A DNA stretch of 5,623 nucleotides from an uncultured Eubacteriales bacterium (GTDB lineage Bacteria; Bacillota; Clostridia; Oscillospirales; Acutalibacteraceae): positions 1 through 5,623 of the forward strand of contig CAKSDF010000128.1 in the NCBI GenBank assembly GCA_934444695.1, given 5' to 3'. The translations under genes were made by a program, and so were the position numbers. Shown piece by piece: positions 1-5,079 of this stretch. The notes beneath the pieces are model-generated. The model was given only the letters and a program-made list of their open reading frames with translations, was not told the DNA's origin and searched no databases. The first letter of the stretch is position 1. Each line of letters begins with the position of its first letter.

Positions 1-869
1 GGACTGAGCCTGCGGCGCTGCTTGTCCGCCTCCATCTGCTTGCGGCGCTTGTAGGCGAGGAGGATGCCCCGCAGGTCGGAGGAGAGATAGACTTCACGGC
101 TCTTGCCGTTTTTGGTGCTGCCCTCCACGATGCCCTTGCCGGGAACGCTGCTGCGGGAGCGGCTGACGGTGAGCAGCAGACCGTTTTGCGTGCCGGTGAA
201 GTCCGACCATTGCAGAGCGCACAGCTCGCCCCGGCGGCAGCCGGTGTACATGGAGAGCAGGTAGAACAGGCGGTAGTGCCGCGGCTCCTTTGCCAGCGCA
301 TCCAGCAGCTTTTCCACCTCGCTTCGCGTGGGGATGCGCTGCACCGTGCGCCGCGGTGTGGAGAGGTCTAACATCCGCGCGGGATTCTTCTCGATGATCT
401 CATTGCGCTTAGCGTCGCTGAGTACGGCGGAGACCACAGAGAGGTATCGCTGCGCGGTGGATTCGTTGATGCGCTTTCCGTGGTGCTTGCGCTTGCGCAG
501 CGCGGAGAGCATATTTTCCAGTGCCATCGGTCGGAGCTTATTGAGGCGGATGCCGCCGATTATGGGATACACCACCTCCAGCATCCGCCGGTATGCGGCG
601 ATGGTGCTGGGGGCGTATTTCGTCTGCCGCTTCAGCCAGCGGGAGGCGAATTCCTCAAAGGTCATCTCGCCGTCCTCGGCGTAGCCGGTCTTGAAGCTGC
701 GCTCCAGCTCTTCGGCGGCGTGGGCGACATACTGCCCGATGCCGCGCCTGGGGACACCGGACGGGACTTGGATGGTCTTTGCCTTGCTGATCTTTTTGCC
801 GTTGGGCCGGTAGCCGTTGCTGACGGTGATCTTATATCGCCGCTCGTCCAATTGCTTGATGCTTGCCAT
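1..869 (-). CDS. Tyrosine recombinase / site-specific integrase (C-terminus cut off by window edge)
   Basis: Integrase that would catalyse integration and excision of a mobile element by strand exchange at att sites. The 289 visible residues show an N-terminal arm-type DNA-binding region (about 1-60, with 'RRYKITVSNGYRPNGKK'), an SAM-like core-binding domain (about 68-170, starting 'MTFEEFASRWLKRQ') and the first half of the catalytic domain. 'YTGCRRGELCALQW' (208-221) is box I with the catalytic arginine at R212, and 'TKNGKSR' (252-258) carries the beta-hairpin lysine, K253. The HxxR box and tyrosine nucleophile should lie in the roughly 90-110 residues beyond the left edge, judging by the usual family length. 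The ATG at 869-867 follows GGGAGGG (878-884) with 8 nt spacing. It starts 2 bp after the stop of the upstream RHH gene, so the two are probably co-transcribed and translationally coupled. The element end and att site are expected just past this gene, outside the window. Family assignment is firm; the target site cannot be seen. Confidence 0.95.
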   Translation of the reverse strand, partial: MASIKQLDERRYKITVSNGYRPNGKKISKAKTIQVPSGVPRRGIGQYVAHAAEELERSFKTGYAEDGEMTFEEFASRWLKRQTKYAPSTIAAYRRMLEVVYPIIGGIRLNKLRPMALENMLSALRKRKHHGKRINESTAQRYLSVVSAVLSDAKRNEIIEKNPARMLDLSTPRRTVQRIPTRSEVEKLLDALAKEPRHYRLFYLLSMYTGCRRGELCALQWSDFTGTQNGLLLTVSRSRSSVPGKGIVEGSTKNGKSREVYLSSDLRGILLAYKRRKQMEADKQRRRLS

Positions 870-871
870 TT

Positions 872-1309
872 TTAGAACCCTCCCATCTCCTCATCCTGCT
901 CATATTCGATCCTGCGTTGCAGCCGCACCGCGCTTTCAAAACTCACCTGACCGTTGGTGCGCTTCACCTCATCCACGGCGTAGGCTCGCAGCTCTCGCGT
1001 GTGAATGGAATCGGCGCGGAAGTGGGCGGCGATGGTGTGGCACAGCATGTTCAGTTCCACCGCGCACTTGAAGAGGATCGTCTGAAGCCGGTGGTTGTTA
1101 AGATCCATGGTGCCCTGAATGGCGGTGAGGATGGCCTGAGAGATGTAGGTCGTGTTGTCCTCCGTACCGAGATAACCCATGTAAAACCGCAGGGCCTTAT
1201 CCACAAATTCACTGCGGCTTTGACAGTTGTCAGCTTCCAGCCAACCGTCCATGCGGTCGATCACGCTGGGGCGCAGCCAGATCGTAGTACTTTTCTTATT
1301 ATCATCCAT
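872..1309 (-). CDS. Ribbon-helix-helix (CopG/Arc-like) DNA-binding protein
   Basis: A 145-residue protein. Its first 47 residues look like an RHH fold: a short polar-to-hydrophobic strand 'KSTTIWLRP' (6-14), a first helix 'SVIDRMDGWLEAD' (15-27), and 'QSRSEFVDKALRFYMGYL' (30-47) as the second helix with its typical SRSEFV turn. The remaining ~95 residues are helical-looking and end in an acidic 'EYEQDEEMGGF'; I do not recognise a second domain. RHH proteins dimerise and bind inverted or direct repeats through the strand. In mobile elements they act as autoregulators, partition factors or relaxosome accessories. The ATG at 1309 is chosen over an in-frame ATG at 1366 because translation from 1309 starts right at the RHH fold and is preceded by AAAGGA (1320-1325, 10 nt spacing); the extra 19 residues from 1366 are Arg-rich and unlike the family. 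The gene sits directly upstream of the integrase and beside a repeat-rich intergenic region that it may bind. Exact role unknown. Confidence 0.85.
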   Translation of the reverse strand: MDDNKKSTTIWLRPSVIDRMDGWLEADNCQSRSEFVDKALRFYMGYLGTEDNTTYISQAILTAIQGTMDLNNHRLQTILFKCAVELNMLCHTIAAHFRADSIHTRELRAYAVDEVKRTNGQVSFESAVRLQRRIEYEQDEEMGGF

Positions 1310-1328
1310 TTTTCTTCTTTCCTTTCTG

Positions 1329-1388
1329 TGACGTCGGTCAAAATCGCCGCAAAGCCCTGCAAACACGGAACTTTTCCGGATGACCGAC
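1329..1388. promoter_or_regulatory. Inverted repeat upstream of the RHH gene, possible operator
   Basis: GTCGGTCA at 1333-1340 is repeated perfectly as the inverse TGACCGAC at 1381-1388, 40 bp apart. The left arm also sits in a smaller dyad, TGAC-N4-GTCA (1329-1340), immediately upstream of the RHH ribosome binding site. A minor CGGAA/TTCCG hairpin (1366-1378) lies between the arms. Because RHH proteins commonly bind such half-sites and repress their own gene, this is a candidate autoregulatory operator. No convincing -10/-35 pair was found here on the minus strand, so the call rests only on the symmetry and its position. Confidence 0.35.
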
Positions 1389-1410
1389 TGCGATTATTTT
1401 GCAAAACCGC

Positions 1411-1428
1411 CAAACCGACTGCGGTTTG
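1411..1428. other. Perfect 7-bp hairpin with alternative pairing
   Basis: CAAACCG (1411-1417) pairs with CGGTTTG (1422-1428) around an ACTG loop. On the minus strand the 3'-half sequence GCAAACCGC can instead pair with GCGGTTTTGC just downstream (1400-1409), giving a mutually exclusive second hairpin. Such a switch could serve termination/attenuation ahead of the RHH-integrase pair, or structure in a replication or transfer site. Neither has a long U tract, so a simple terminator is not well supported. Confidence 0.4.
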
Positions 1429-1435
1429 CTTTTCC

Positions 1436-1462
1436 CTGAAAAGCCCCGCACTGCGGGGCTTT
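1436..1462 (-). terminator. Probable intrinsic terminator after the ATPase gene
   Basis: AAGCCCCGC (1441-1449) and GCGGGGCTT (1453-1461) form a 9-bp GC-rich stem with a 3-nt loop, extended by an A-T pair at 1440/1462. Read leftward the stem ends in TTTT followed by CAGGG, a short U tract. It would end or attenuate transcripts coming from the ATPase gene before the RHH gene, about 255 bp beyond the ATPase stop. The U tract is short and partly inside the stem, so it may be only partial, letting some transcripts reach the RHH-integrase genes. Confidence 0.45.
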
Positions 1463-1469
1463 GTGGGCG

Positions 1470-1499
1470 GGCCGCACGCATGAGCGACTGCGGCCTTTT
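1470..1499 (+). terminator. Terminator-like hairpin facing rightward, opposite to local genes
   Basis: GGCCGCA (1470-1476) pairs perfectly with TGCGGCC (1489-1495), and the loop contains a further CGC/GCG stem (1477-1479 with 1484-1486). On the plus strand it is followed by TTTTATCTT, the form of an intrinsic terminator. However, no rightward gene lies to its left, so there is no obvious transcript to stop. It may block antisense transcription into the ATPase gene, or be a structural part of the repeat-rich site. Confidence 0.4.
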
Positions 1500-1717
1500 A
1501 TCTTGTGCTTTAATCGAACGGGTAAACAAGGGGCTACAATCTCCGAAACAGGGCATGGTCAGGAGGAAAAACTCACCCCTATATGACTCATTTCTCCTTT
1601 GTCGGAACAGTATTCGCAAGGATCTCTCACACATCGCCCACAAACGCCTCAACGCTCGCTTTAAAGGGCTTTGGCGGGTACAACGCCACCCCAGCCCCGA
1701 ACCGCGCACACAGCGGC
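1500..1717. other. Intergenic remainder without a supported gene
   Basis: This is the part of the 408 bp gap between the RHH gene and the ATPase stop that lies outside the hairpin cluster. It has short open frames on both strands, the longest notable one rightward at 1583-1753 (56 codons), preceded by AGGAGG at 1561-1566 but 16 nt away, which is too far for a good start. On the minus strand the frame beside the ATPase stop stays open to 1627. None resembles a known family, and I found no convincing promoter. Confidence 0.4.
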
Positions 1718-2785
1718 TCACGTGCCGAAACACGGGGCGTTCTCACCGCCTGAGACAGCGACAGGGTCGATAGGGTCAACGGTTCGGGCATCCTGTGTAT
1801 CGTCACTTTCGGCACGGTGCAGCTCGATAAGCCGCTTGCCGTTGCTGCGTCGCACCACGGCGGAAATGCCGCTTTTGCTTAGTGCGGCAACGCTTTGCAG
1901 GATCAGGCGAGATACCTTTTTCGGCGTGATGCCCTCGCTGCCCACAGGGTCGATCTGCGCGGACAGCTCCGTGGGAGTGCCGATAAATTCCGTGCGGTCA
2001 CGCATCAGTTCAGAGAGAAGAATGACGATCCGGCCGCCCAGCAGCTCCGGCTGCGTCCGGCTGTCCGACACCAGCTCCCACACATTTTCCGCGTTGCGCT
2101 CCAGCGTCAGCTCCCGGTACTCGATGTCGCGCCCGATGCAGGAGAGCGTCGCTCTGCCGCTGCCGCGCCTGTCCTCCACCAGCGTGAAGCTGGAATCCAC
2201 CGCGCCGCTGATAGCCGTTGTGCCGGAGATACGGCTGAACACATCGTCGGCGAATTCTTTTCGCAGATGGTGGATCAGCAGAATGGCGATGCCGTGGGCA
2301 TCCGCAATACGCTTCAGCGCGGAGAGGTCACGGTAGTCATTTGCATAGGTGTTGTCATAACCGGCGCCGCGGATCATTTGCAGCGTATCGATGATGATCA
2401 GCACCGTGTCGGGGTGCTCAGAGAGGAACGCGCAGAGCTGTTCCTCCAGACCCTTGCCGAGAGTGTCACTGTTGGTGGTGAAGTGGACGCTGGCGGGGGC
2501 GTCCTCCGTGATCTCGAACAAACGGTTCTGGATGCGGAGAGTAGAGTCCTCCAAGCAGAGGTAGAGCGTGGTGCCCTGCTTCACGCCCATGCCCCAGACG
2601 GATTCGCCCTTTGCCACCGTGACGGCCAGCCACAACGCCAGCCAGGACTTACCCACCTTGGGAGAGCCCGCGAGGATGTGCAGACCTTGAGAGATCAGCG
2701 TATCCACCACGAAGTTCAGCGGTGTGAGCGGCTGACTCATCAGCGTTTCACCGTCGATGGTCAGCAATCGGTTTTCTTTTTTCAC
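1718..2785 (-). CDS. RepA/AAA_25-type ATPase (helicase-like, RecA fold)
   Basis: A 355-residue P-loop ATPase of the RecA/KaiC-like group that includes plasmid RepA hexameric helicases. Visible motifs are: Walker A 'GSPKVGKS' (40-47); 'LYLCLED' (74-80), whose E79 is the likely catalytic glutamate; Walker B 'VLIIIDTLQ' (128-136) with D133; and 'LLIHHLRK' (169-176), the HH-x-RK sensor typical of RepA-like proteins; then 'SGTTAISGAVDSSF' (187-200). Residues from about 245 form a C-terminal helical region ending in an acidic, probably flexible tail. It probably unwinds or remodels DNA during element replication or transfer, and the repeat cluster just downstream may be its loading site. The start is GTG at 2785, fixed by AGGAGG (2794-2799) at 8 nt; the first in-frame ATG (codon 16) has no such site. 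It is transcribed divergently from the zinc-finger gene. A helicase role is inferred from the family; simple DNA-binding ATPase activity is an alternative. Confidence 0.9.
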   Translation of the reverse strand: MKKENRLLTIDGETLMSQPLTPLNFVVDTLISQGLHILAGSPKVGKSWLALWLAVTVAKGESVWGMGVKQGTTLYLCLEDSTLRIQNRLFEITEDAPASVHFTTNSDTLGKGLEEQLCAFLSEHPDTVLIIIDTLQMIRGAGYDNTYANDYRDLSALKRIADAHGIAILLIHHLRKEFADDVFSRISGTTAISGAVDSSFTLVEDRRGSGRATLSCIGRDIEYRELTLERNAENVWELVSDSRTQPELLGGRIVILLSELMRDRTEFIGTPTELSAQIDPVGSEGITPKKVSRLILQSVAALSKSGISAVVRRSNGKRLIELHRAESDDTQDARTVDPIDPVAVSGGENAPCFGT

Positions 2786-2793
2786 TTTCGTTT

Positions 2794-2799
2794 CCTCCT
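2794..2799 (-). promoter_or_regulatory. Shine-Dalgarno deciding the GTG start of the ATPase
   Basis: AGGAGG on the minus strand lies 8 nt before the GTG at 2785-2783. It is a perfect anti-16S match at optimal distance, so the GTG is preferred to the internal ATG at 2740. Confidence 0.85.
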
Positions 2800-2816
2800 G
2801 ATAAAAGGATAAGGGC

Positions 2817-2842
2817 AGAGACCTCGCTGCAGTCGAGGCTCT
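2817..2842. promoter_or_regulatory. Imperfect palindrome in the divergent promoter region
   Basis: AGAG-A-CCTCG (2817-2826) pairs with CGAGG-CTCT (2834-2842): nine pairs with one bulged A and a 7-nt loop. It lies upstream of the rightward promoter and in what would be the 5' leader of the ATPase mRNA, 17 nt before its ribosome binding site. No U tract follows on either strand, so it is not a terminator. It could be an operator for a shared regulator or an mRNA leader structure. Confidence 0.45.
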
Positions 2843-2853
2843 AACCCTTTCGC

Positions 2854-2881
2854 TTGATTATTCTGTGTTTTTTGATAGAAT
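2854..2881 (+). promoter_or_regulatory. Extended -10 promoter for the zinc-finger/sigma operon
   Basis: TTGATT (2854-2859) as -35 and TAGAAT (2876-2881) as -10, with a 16 bp spacer, plus a TGn extension (TGA at 2873-2875) directly before the -10. This fits the housekeeping sigma-A type. Transcription would start near 2888, leaving about 45 nt of leader before the TTG start at 2933 and too little room for a ribosome site before the ATG at 2900. Confidence 0.7.
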
Positions 2882-2919
2882 GAGAATATCGCAAGACAGA
2901 TGCAAAACGGATATGAGAC

Positions 2920-2925
2920 AGGAGG
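2920..2925 (+). promoter_or_regulatory. Shine-Dalgarno deciding a TTG start at 2933
   Basis: AGGAGG lies 7 nt before the in-frame TTG at 2933-2935. The ATG at 2900 has no Shine-Dalgarno sequence and would sit only about 12 nt from the predicted transcript start. Confidence 0.8.
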
Positions 2926-2932
2926 CGGGCTT

Positions 2933-4048
2933 TTGAAGATCGGAACGGATCAGTATAACACGTTTGACACCATGACAATGGACTGCTGGAATGACCGTGT
3001 GTACTACGAGGGAAAGGAGTTTCCGGCTGGACATTTTGCAGCGGAGATCCTGAACTTTGCAGGTGCAATCCACGATCCTCTTCTGGAGCGTATTACTGTG
3101 CTGACGGCGCTTGTAGACGATTTGAGCACAGCCGAAAAGAGCAAGCGCCATGATATTGCGGCACAACTGAAACCACTGCTGTATGACACGGTTTCCTGGA
3201 TATATACTTGCCCTCCGTTTTGCTATTGCGAAAGTCAAAGTGCATATGAGAATCTTGAACATGCTTTGAGCGAGGAGCGGCTCGATCAGGACTATGAGGA
3301 AGAGGAGGCGCATTTTCTGTACTTGGCGCTTTCCGCTTGCGAGCCGATCCTGAGAATCCTGGTGGCGATCTATAATTTTTGCCTGCTGATCCGCGCATTC
3401 GAGATGAAATATCTGCGCAGATTGAAGCGGCGTAATGCAGACGCCTTCGCAAAGGCGGCGCATGAGTGCTTTGATGAGGATGACAGCTTTCTGATCCTGC
3501 TGGAGCAAATGCCGTTTGGCGGGGTGGAGGAATTTTTCTCTTATCCAAGAGTTATCACAGGATTCAACTATTTTCAGGATGAGAACGATGAGGAAAAATG
3601 GAAAACCGCGCAGCGCGTGATTTGCAAGCGTGCCATTGACTTTTATGTGTTCGACCTGATGAACGGATTGCACCACGGCCACGCGCCCAGCCAGTGCCAA
3701 GGCTGCGGGAGATATTTTCTGACCACCAACGGTCACATCCCCAAATACTGCGACGGCGTCGCACCGCAGGACGATCGCTATACCTGTCGGCAGTATGGCG
3801 CGATGATGCACCAGAAGAAGCAGAACAAGCAGCACCCGGTCTACCGCCTGTTCAATACCCGAACCGGGACGATCCGCAAGCATCACCAGAGAGGAAAAAT
3901 CTCCGATGACCTGCGACGAGAGGCACTGTATCTGGCGGAGAGTTATCGGGACAAGGCGCTGCTGGACAACGACTATGCCGCTGACGGATATGTGCGGGAC
4001 ATGGAATTGGAGCACATTTACGCGGAGGCAGAAAAGCGGCTGAAATGA
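2933..4048 (+). CDS. Zinc-finger protein of unknown function, DUF6076-like
   Basis: A 371-residue protein counted from TTG at 2933 (382 if the ATG at 2900 were used). I associate it with the DUF6076 family found in Clostridia, from memory of sequence features, not from a search. The N-terminal two thirds are mainly alpha-helical-looking and acidic, with no recognised motif. The C-terminal part has a likely zinc-binding site: 'CQGCGRYFLTTNGHIPKYC' (255-273) followed by a fourth cysteine at 285 ('RYTCRQYG'), a C-x2-C-x14-C-x11-C arrangement reminiscent of CGNR zinc fingers. A basic stretch follows ('HQKKQNKQ', 'RKHHQRGK'), suggesting nucleic-acid binding. The first 720 bp are about 50% GC and the last 360 bp about 58%, so the two halves may have different histories. 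It is the first gene of a two-gene operon with the sigma factor, whose ribosome site overlaps this stop codon. A regulatory partner role for the sigma factor is possible but unproven. Confidence 0.8.
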   Translation: MKIGTDQYNTFDTMTMDCWNDRVYYEGKEFPAGHFAAEILNFAGAIHDPLLERITVLTALVDDLSTAEKSKRHDIAAQLKPLLYDTVSWIYTCPPFCYCESQSAYENLEHALSEERLDQDYEEEEAHFLYLALSACEPILRILVAIYNFCLLIRAFEMKYLRRLKRRNADAFAKAAHECFDEDDSFLILLEQMPFGGVEEFFSYPRVITGFNYFQDENDEEKWKTAQRVICKRAIDFYVFDLMNGLHHGHAPSQCQGCGRYFLTTNGHIPKYCDGVAPQDDRYTCRQYGAMMHQKKQNKQHPVYRLFNTRTGTIRKHHQRGKISDDLRREALYLAESYRDKALLDNDYAADGYVRDMELEHIYAEAEKRLK

Positions 4049-4064
4049 GGAAGGGGGCGTTCCC

Positions 4065-4928
4065 ATGGCGAAAAATATGTACACCGTTGCCGGGGACGGC
4101 CCCTGCAATGAAAAGCTGGCTTTGCGGGTACAAGCCGGAGACAAAAACGCCGCGGAGCGGCTTATCTCACAGAACCAAGGATACCTCACCGAACTGGCGC
4201 GGGCGTACACACCATGGTGTGAGCTGGAGGACTTGAAGCAGGAGGCGGCGCTGGCACTGCTGGACGCGGCAAGGCGCTTTGATCCCGCTTACGGAACGAA
4301 GCTGCTGACCTATGCGACGCCCGCCATAGAAGCGGCGCTGTCCGACTACGCCGCGCGGTACGCCTTTCCGCTGTCCGTCCCAACCAGCCGCGGCAGCCAG
4401 ATCCGCACCGTGGCGCACCTCCGCGCCGAGGCGCAGAATACCTCTGATGCTGAGTTGGTCAAGGTGGTGTGCGGAGAACTGAATGTATCTGCCAAGGTAG
4501 CTGGGGCGTTGATAAAAGAATACCGGACGCTGTGCTGCGCACGGCAGTTAGGTGACGATGTGTCCTCCGTCAGCTGCGGCGGCGATCCTGCCGTGGCCTA
4601 TGACCGCCTGATGCGCCGGACGCTGCTGATGCAGCGGATGGAGCAAGTATTGACGCCCAGAGAGCTGAATCTGGTGCGAAGCTCCCTTGGCATCGGTCAG
4701 CCGGACGAGGCTGGCATGACCTTTCAGGAGCTGGCCATTCGGCTCAACTACAACGGCCCCAGCGGCGCGGAGAAGGCGTACAAGACCGCGCTGCGGAAGC
4801 TGAAAAAGGACTTGTACGGTGGTGCCTACGGCAGGTGGCTCTCCGCGCAGAAAGCAATCCGTGCCGCCATAGCGGAAGCAGAGATGGACGCGGGGTACTA
4901 CACGACACCGCAGAGAACCTGGGTATAG
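4065..4928 (+). CDS. RpoD-like sigma-70 family factor (element-borne)
   Basis: A 287-residue sigma factor that would direct RNA polymerase to specific promoters. Region 2 spans about 33-100, with 'LEDLKQEAALALLDAARRF' (54-72) and 'LLTYATPAIEAAL' (80-92), matching the core-binding and -10 recognition segments. Region 3.0-like 'RYAFPLSVPTSRG' (98-110) resembles the RIP(V)H segment that contacts extended -10 promoters. Region 3 follows (about 118-160, 'LNVSAKVAGALIKEY'), and region 4 (about 195-250, 'LTPRELNLVRSSLGI' then 'MTFQELAIRLNYNG') contains the -35-binding helix-turn-helix. Region 1.1 is absent. It is longer than an ECF factor and shorter than a housekeeping RpoD. The ATG at 4065 follows GAGGAAGGGGG (4047-4057) with 7 nt spacing, only 16 bp after the zinc-finger gene, so the two are co-transcribed. 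No terminator is evident after its stop. Promoter targets are unknown; genes of the same element are the obvious candidates. Confidence 0.92.
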   Translation: MAKNMYTVAGDGPCNEKLALRVQAGDKNAAERLISQNQGYLTELARAYTPWCELEDLKQEAALALLDAARRFDPAYGTKLLTYATPAIEAALSDYAARYAFPLSVPTSRGSQIRTVAHLRAEAQNTSDAELVKVVCGELNVSAKVAGALIKEYRTLCCARQLGDDVSSVSCGGDPAVAYDRLMRRTLLMQRMEQVLTPRELNLVRSSLGIGQPDEAGMTFQELAIRLNYNGPSGAEKAYKTALRKLKKDLYGGAYGRWLSAQKAIRAAIAEAEMDAGYYTTPQRTWV

Positions 4929-4956
4929 GTGAAACGCTATGTAGGGGAGCCTCACA

Positions 4957-5079
4957 ATGGAGAACCGAATAACGACAGATTTTCACATTTTAAAGAAAAT
5001 GCAATTGCCCTGCAATAAATTATCCTTTCCGTGCATTACACGGATGACAGGAGAAAAAAGCCCATGCTCAGTATGCTGA
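4957..5079 (+). CDS. Possible 40-residue small ORF ahead of the ECF sigma gene
   Basis: An ATG at 4957 preceded by AGGGGAG (4943-4949, 7 nt spacing) opens a 40-codon frame with no recognisable family. It is basic in the middle ('HILKKMQ') and cysteine-rich at the end (C19, C26, C37, C40). Its TGA overlaps an in-frame ATG of the ECF gene as TGATG (5077-5081), the classic arrangement for translational coupling. It also overlaps the upstream ECF start at 5064, so it may be a leader peptide or simply chance in AT-rich DNA. It covers most of the gap between the two sigma genes. Confidence 0.3.
   Translation: MENRITTDFHILKKMQLPCNKLSFPCITRMTGEKSPCSVC
5028..5044. other. Perfect 6-bp hairpin just before the ECF sigma ribosome site
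   Basis: TCCGTG (5028-5033) pairs with CACGGA (5039-5044) around a CATTA loop, 4 nt before the AGGAG at 5049-5053. A second small dyad, ATTGC-CCT-GCAAT, lies at 5004-5016. The surrounding 4961-5040 is only about 34% GC, much lower than its neighbours, as expected for a promoter or recombination site. I could not identify a convincing -10/-35 pair or a terminator in it. Confidence 0.4.

Larger units (their letters stand above)
1387..1493 (+). repeat. Four iteron-like ACTGCG direct repeats between ATPase and RHH genes
   Basis: ACTGCG(G/A) occurs in the same orientation at 1387-1393, 1418-1424, 1450-1456 and 1487-1493. Start-to-start spacing is 31, 32 and 37 bp, close to whole multiples of a helical turn for the first three. 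The outer two extend to a 12-mer with one mismatch (TGACCGACTGCG at 1381, TGAGCGACTGCG at 1481), exactly 100 bp apart. Copies two and three are embedded in hairpins (1411-1428, 1440-1462) and the fourth lies in the 3' arm of another (1470-1495). Regularly spaced repeats beside a helicase-like gene and a DNA-binding protein suggest a protein-loading site, such as an origin or transfer origin, but they could partly be by-products of GC-rich terminator stems. Confidence 0.5.

Noticed and set aside
328..875. Rightward open frames at 328-684 and 480-875
   Set aside because: Both are antisense to the integrase gene, whose reading frame shows the catalytic box I motif.
863..1483. A 206-codon rightward open frame
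   Set aside because: It covers the RHH gene on the opposite strand and runs through the hairpin cluster; no domain resemblance.
1381..1493. CRISPR-like array
   Set aside because: The repeated unit is only 7-12 bp, spacing is uneven, and no cas gene is present; it fits iterons or hairpin stems better.
1671..2336. A 221-codon rightward open frame
   Set aside because: Antisense to the ATPase, Ser/Arg/Thr-rich low-complexity product, no motif.
1895..2812. A 305-codon rightward open frame
   Set aside because: It is antisense to the ATPase gene, which has clear Walker motifs; the predicted product is rich in R, A, Q, H and V with no family resemblance.
2900..2932. ATG at 2900 as the start of the zinc-finger protein
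   Set aside because: No ribosome site precedes it and it lies only about 12 nt from the predicted transcript start, whereas TTG at 2933 has AGGAGG at ideal spacing.
2858..4210. A 450-codon open frame on the minus strand, longer than the gene opposite it
   Set aside because: It is fully antisense to the zinc-finger gene and the start of the sigma gene, has no recognisable domain, and its long open run reflects codon bias of the opposite strand. The plus-strand gene has a promoter, a perfect ribosome site and a cysteine motif.
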